Shown here one piece after another: positions 61,513 through 64,000 of a stretch of DNA of 64,000 nucleotides. A program made the position numbers and the translations under genes. This stretch comes from Altibacter sp. HG106 (GTDB taxonomy: Bacteria > Bacteroidota > Bacteroidia > Flavobacteriales > Flavobacteriaceae), in NCBI RefSeq assembly GCF_028561755.1, contig NZ_JAQQTD010000001.1, forward strand, positions 186,001-250,000. The letters run 5' to 3'. The stretch's first letter is position 1; every line of letters begins with the position of its first letter. The notes beneath the pieces were generated by a model. The model saw only the letters and a program-made list of their open reading frames with translations. It made no database searches and was not told the origin of the DNA.

Positions 61513-61542
61513 TTGCGTGATAAGAGAATCCCATTAAATTTG
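61513..61542 (+). promoter_or_regulatory. Promoter of the HU gene
   Basis: TTG (61513-61515), 19 nt, TAAATTTG (61535-61542), a full Bacteroidetes promoter. The ATG is 49 nt further. Confidence 0.7.
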
Positions 61543-61591
61543 TAAGGCAATTTAATGAAGTTTAACCAACAGTTTAATCTAAAATTTAACT

Positions 61592-61864
61592 ATGAACAAA
61601 TCAGATTTAATCGACGCAATGGCAGCAGATGCCGGAATTACAAAAGCAGCTGCTAAAAAGGCATTGGAGTCATTTTTAGGAAATGTAGAAAAGTCTTTGA
61701 AAAAAGGGAACCGTGTTTCTTTAGTAGGATTCGGATCTTGGTCAGTATCTAGAAGAGCCGCTCGTGACGGACGTAACCCTCAAACTGGAAAAACCATCAA
61801 AATCGCTGCTAAAAATGTAGTGAAGTTCAAAGCTGGATCTGACTTATCAGATGCTGTGAACTAA
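61592..61864 (+). CDS. HU-type nucleoid protein
   Basis: The 90-aa histone-like protein starts [20 protein letters not shown], with the conserved [11 protein letters not shown] arm that inserts into the DNA minor groove and [17 protein letters not shown] at the end. It bends and compacts DNA as a dimer. It has its own promoter and terminator, as befits an abundant single-gene unit. Codon use is typical of strongly expressed genes. Confidence 0.96.
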   Translation: MNKSDLIDAMAADAGITKAAAKKALESFLGNVEKSLKKGNRVSLVGFGSWSVSRRAARDGRNPQTGKTIKIAAKNVVKFKAGSDLSDAVN

Positions 61865-61886
61865 TCATCACACTTTTAAAAACATT

Positions 61887-61918
61887 AAAAACCTTGTCAA
61901 TTGCGGCAAGGTTTTTTT
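61887..61918 (+). terminator. Rho-independent terminator of the HU gene
   Basis: AAAAACCTTG (61887-61896) pairs with CAAGGTTTTT (61907-61916), followed by TT. Confidence 0.88.
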
Positions 61919-61992
61919 ATGGAATCGCATGAACTTTAAATTATTTTGCTTATTCGGAAATATTACTTAGCTTTAATTTTAAATTAAGGCTT

Positions 61993-62553
61993 ATGATATC
62001 ACTTCAACCCGACAAGGGAGTACTCTTGGTAGCCGAACCATCCATAATAGGTGATGTCTCCTTCAACCGTTCTGTAGTTTTGCTGGCGGAACATAACGAA
62101 GAAGGTTCTGTAGGTTTTATTCTTAACAAACCCCTCAAGTATAATTTAAAAGATTTTATTCCCGAAGTAAACTGTGAGCTCCCAGTATATAACGGCGGAC
62201 CCGTTGAGCAGGACAATCTATATTTTATTCATCGCATCCCAGAACATATACCGGACAGTATTGAAATCGCGGAAGGTATTTATTGGGGAGGCGACTTTAA
62301 TGCGATTCTGGACCTGCTTCAAAAAGAAGAACTGAAAGCCTCCCAAATTCAATTTTTCTTAGGCTATTCCGGTTGGGACCGAGAGCAACTTGACCAAGAG
62401 CTCGAAGTGCATAGTTGGGTGATCACAAAAAATAAATTACGGCACCGTATCATTGGAGAAAACCTGGACAACTTCTGGAAAGAGCAAATGATTGAATTGG
62501 GCGGTGACTATTTATTGTGGTCGAATGCCCCAGAAAACCCTTCCTATAACTAA
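61993..62553 (+). CDS. YqgE/AlgH family protein (UPF0301)
   Basis: The 186-aa protein has the family core: GVLLVAEPSIIGDVSFNRSV, GSVGFILNKPL, YNGGPVEQDNLYFIH, and a late FFLGYSGWDREQLDQELEVHSW. AlgH homologues have an uncertain molecular role; the fold is a beta barrel with helices. It is convergent with the aminotransferase gene: the two stop codons overlap by 4 nt (62550-62553). Length is normal. Confidence 0.93.
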   Translation: MISLQPDKGVLLVAEPSIIGDVSFNRSVVLLAEHNEEGSVGFILNKPLKYNLKDFIPEVNCELPVYNGGPVEQDNLYFIHRIPEHIPDSIEIAEGIYWGGDFNAILDLLQKEELKASQIQFFLGYSGWDREQLDQELEVHSWVITKNKLRHRIIGENLDNFWKEQMIELGGDYLLWSNAPENPSYN

Positions 62554-63392
62554 CCCAAACGCGCTTTGGCGTTGAGCTTACCTAACAGTTCCTGCGCAAC
62601 TTCTGAAGTATATTCTTTCTTTCGATACTTCGTAATTGGCTGAATTCCTACAATGGTATTGGTAATAAACAGTTCGTCTACTTTCTGTAACTCAAAAGGG
62701 GAAACAGTGGCTTCTTCCAAAATATAATCCGGCATTTTGGCGAGGATGGCAAATATCTGTTTCCGAAGTATTCCATTTAAACAACCAGATTCCAGCGGTG
62801 GAGTTTTAATTTTATAGCCGTCGACCAAAAACAAATTTCCATTGAGCGCTTCTACCATTTCTTTTTTCTCATTGAGCAGCAAACAGTTCTGATATTCGTT
62901 TTCTTCCGCATAGATACTCCCCAAAACATTGATAATTTTATTATTCGTCTTTAAGGTGGAAAGCATGCCGGACGGAAGGTAATAATCCTTGAACAATTCT
63001 ACTTCATACGGTGCCTTATTAAGGCTATAAAAGGGAGTCTTTAAAGTCTGGCAAGTGATCATAAAATGAACCCCACGATCCCTGGGAGTGTAGGTACCCC
63101 CGGGTTTTCGCCACACTTGTACTTTAACACGATAGGCTGCTGCGGTGTCTTCGACTGCGGACAGCGTTTTGAAAATTTCAGCTTCCAAATATTCCATCGT
63201 AAAGGTCATAGGAATCTCCATTCGAAGCATGCGCATGGAAGCCATTAGCCTAAAGTAATGATCTTCCCAAAACAGGATTTTGCCAGCTGACACGCGAATC
63301 GTTTCAAAAAGCGCATCCCCGTATGCGAGTCCGCGATTATCCGCCTCCAAAATTTGGGTGTTGGGCTGCAGCGTTCCGTTCAGATTGATCAT
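62550..63392 (-). CDS. Class IV PLP aminotransferase (PabC/Ilv/D-amino type)
   Basis: The 280-aa fold type IV PLP enzyme starts NLNGTLQPNTQILEADNRGL and YGDALFETIRV, the hallmark of the family. The PLP lysine is likely in LSTLKTNNKIINVLG (about 145-160). Phosphate binding uses the late FITNTIVGIQP motif. Members include 4-amino-4-deoxychorismate lyase and branched-chain or D-amino acid aminotransferases; PabC-like length and N-terminus make lyase a fair guess. It has its own -7 element at 63426-63419 in a terminator region. Confidence 0.87.
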   Translation of the reverse strand: MINLNGTLQPNTQILEADNRGLAYGDALFETIRVSAGKILFWEDHYFRLMASMRMLRMEIPMTFTMEYLEAEIFKTLSAVEDTAAAYRVKVQVWRKPGGTYTPRDRGVHFMITCQTLKTPFYSLNKAPYEVELFKDYYLPSGMLSTLKTNNKIINVLGSIYAEENEYQNCLLLNEKKEMVEALNGNLFLVDGYKIKTPPLESGCLNGILRKQIFAILAKMPDYILEEATVSPFELQKVDELFITNTIVGIQPITKYRKKEYTSEVAQELLGKLNAKARLG

Positions 63393-63417
63393 AAAAAAGC
63401 CATCTTTAAGAGATGGC
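63393..63417 (-). terminator. Terminator of the START-like gene, next to the aminotransferase promoter
   Basis: GCCATCT and AGATGGC (63399-63405 and 63411-63417) form a stem; on the minus strand six T follow (63398-63393). It sits between the START-like gene and the aminotransferase ATG at 63392. Confidence 0.65.
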
Positions 63418-63418
63418 G

Positions 63419-63426
63419 CAAAGATA
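63419..63426 (-). promoter_or_regulatory. -7 element for the class IV aminotransferase
   Basis: TATCTTTG on the minus strand ends 1 nt before the terminator stem, so transcription starts inside the hairpin and escapes it. Confidence 0.5.
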
Positions 63427-63447
63427 CGTATTTTGTGTAGCTAGCGA

Positions 63448-63834
63448 TTAGGTAGAGCCCAAGATCTGCTTGAGATCTGAAATCATATTTTCCCATAGCA
63501 TTTTGCCTTCTTCAATTTCGTCTTCCTCTGCAAAATCGGTTACCATGAGCGAGACGTCCTTTGTAATCTCATCCACCTGAATTCGCAGTTCAAAGTAATA
63601 GTCGGTTTCCTCATCATCCTCCCATCGAAACCGAATTCGCTCCCCTGATTTTTTTCCTAACAAACGGGCACGTTCTTCACTTCCTTCCCAAATGAAGGTA
63701 AAGTATTCACCGCGCGAATTAACGTTATCGGCGTACCATTCGCTCATACCGGAAGGGGTGGAAATATATTGATATAATAAGGATGGAGACACGTGAATCG
63801 GGAACTCCATTTCGTATTTTATTTTGTCGTCCAT
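63448..63834 (-). CDS. START-like (SRPBCC/AHSA1) domain protein
   Basis: The 128-aa protein begins MDDKIKYEMEFPIHVSPSLL, with YISTPSGMSEWYADNVNS, FIWEGSEERARLLGKKSGER and FRWEDDEETDYYFELRI: the START-like fold with an acidic C-terminus. Related AHSA1 proteins stimulate Hsp90, but small Bacteroidetes forms have unknown ligands. ATG 63834 is used; a longer frame (to 63882) lacks family-like sequence. Terminates at the hairpin 63393-63417. Confidence 0.8.
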   Translation of the reverse strand: MDDKIKYEMEFPIHVSPSLLYQYISTPSGMSEWYADNVNSRGEYFTFIWEGSEERARLLGKKSGERIRFRWEDDEETDYYFELRIQVDEITKDVSLMVTDFAEEDEIEEGKMLWENMISDLKQILGST

Positions 63835-63936
63835 AGTTGTATTGACTGGAAGCCCAATATATATAATTTCGTCGGAAACCAAGATAGAAACCCAAAAATT
63901 TTTACAAACAGGAACTGATAAAATTATGTGGTAATG

Positions 63937-63967
63937 TTTGCGCTACTTGAATTTGTTCTTATCTTTG
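63937..63967 (+). promoter_or_regulatory. Promoter of the tRNA gene at the window end
   Basis: TTTG (63937-63940), 19 nt, TATCTTTG (63960-63967), a near-perfect Bacteroidetes promoter. The tRNA starts 13 nt later. Confidence 0.75.
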
Positions 63968-63980
63968 CCCTCGCAAAATA

Positions 63981-64000
63981 GGCGTGGTAGCTCAGGTGGT
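63981..64000 (+). tRNA. 5' end of a tRNA gene, truncated by the window
   Basis: The last 20 nt begin GGCGTGG (acceptor) and continue TAGCTCAGGTGGT, the D-arm consensus. The anticodon lies outside the window, so identity is not determined. Confidence 0.8.

Noticed and set aside
1-64000. TTCSGAA as a Chi- or KOPS-like oriented signal.
   Set aside because: By eye both orientations occur at similar frequency throughout the window, with no leading-strand bias.
1-64000. Insertion sequences, prophage, CRISPR or restriction-defence islands.
   Set aside because: No transposase, integrase, cas or R-M gene was seen, and gene content and codon use look uniform.

Overview
This window looks like a conserved, core-type stretch of a Bacteroidetes chromosome, most likely a (probably marine) member of the family Flavobacteriaceae. 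The evidence is: many gene families typical of that group (DUF4834, DUF4290, YfhO, DUF2911, a fused ResB-CcsA cytochrome c biogenesis protein, a TonB-dependent OMP with a carboxypeptidase-like N-terminal domain); repeated promoters with the Bacteroidetes -7 element TAnnTTTG and, at the best ones, a TTTG/TTG box about 19-20 nt upstream; and scarce purine-rich ribosome-binding sites. Gene density is high, both strands are used, and I see no insertion sequence, phage, CRISPR array or obvious island. All functions are assigned from motifs and recall of families; no search was run.

Layout. 1-7 kb: a dihydroorotase-like protein, a tandem pair of small membrane proteins, an esterase, an MBL hydrolase, a conserved 488-aa orphan, Bcp and endonuclease III. 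6.7-7.5 kb: an ECF sigma factor plus a 50-aa gene. 7.8-12.8 kb: uvrA, then two paralogous exported proteins that share a sigma-54-like promoter and an identical 18-nt 3' element. 12.8-16.9 kb: a glycosyltransferase/YfhO/DUF4834 operon. 17-28.8 kb: an exported protein, a GNAT enzyme, a likely sulfonolipid (capnine) gene pair, an S9 peptidase, YbaB, YegP, threonine aldolase and a large zinc metalloprotease. 28.9-37.3 kb: prfB with its programmed frameshift followed by HAD, a hypothetical gene and arsC; a TonB receptor; fumC; and a 7TM protein with a C-terminal LuxR-like HTH. 37.3-44.4 kb: ccsBA on the minus strand and a divergent DUF2520/KdsC/UbiA/Maf/lipoprotein operon. 44.5-51.9 kb: a PIG-L deacetylase, a 38-aa membrane protein and an SSS transporter; an AraC regulator; a DUF2911 protein; an aquaporin. 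51.9-54.9 kb: a 37-aa basic protein, then SRPBCC/SDR/photolyase and an Fe-S protein. 55-64 kb: murA with DUF4290 and DUF493; an ATPase/recQ/fmt operon; HU; YqgE; a class IV aminotransferase; a START-like protein; and the first 20 nt of a tRNA.

How the genes work together. DNA repair is well represented (nth, uvrA, photolyase, recQ). Envelope functions dominate the rest: peptidoglycan (murA), lipids (capnine pair, UbiA-like prenyltransferase), outer membrane (TonB receptor) and cytochrome maturation. Several standard enzymes have a replaced or missing signature residue: MurA has Asp instead of the catalytic Cys, endonuclease III lacks the Fe-S cysteines, the dihydroorotase-like protein lacks its HxH metal site, and the SDR lacks the YxxxK tyrosine. 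The most unusual structure is the paralogous exported pair at 10.6-12.8 kb.
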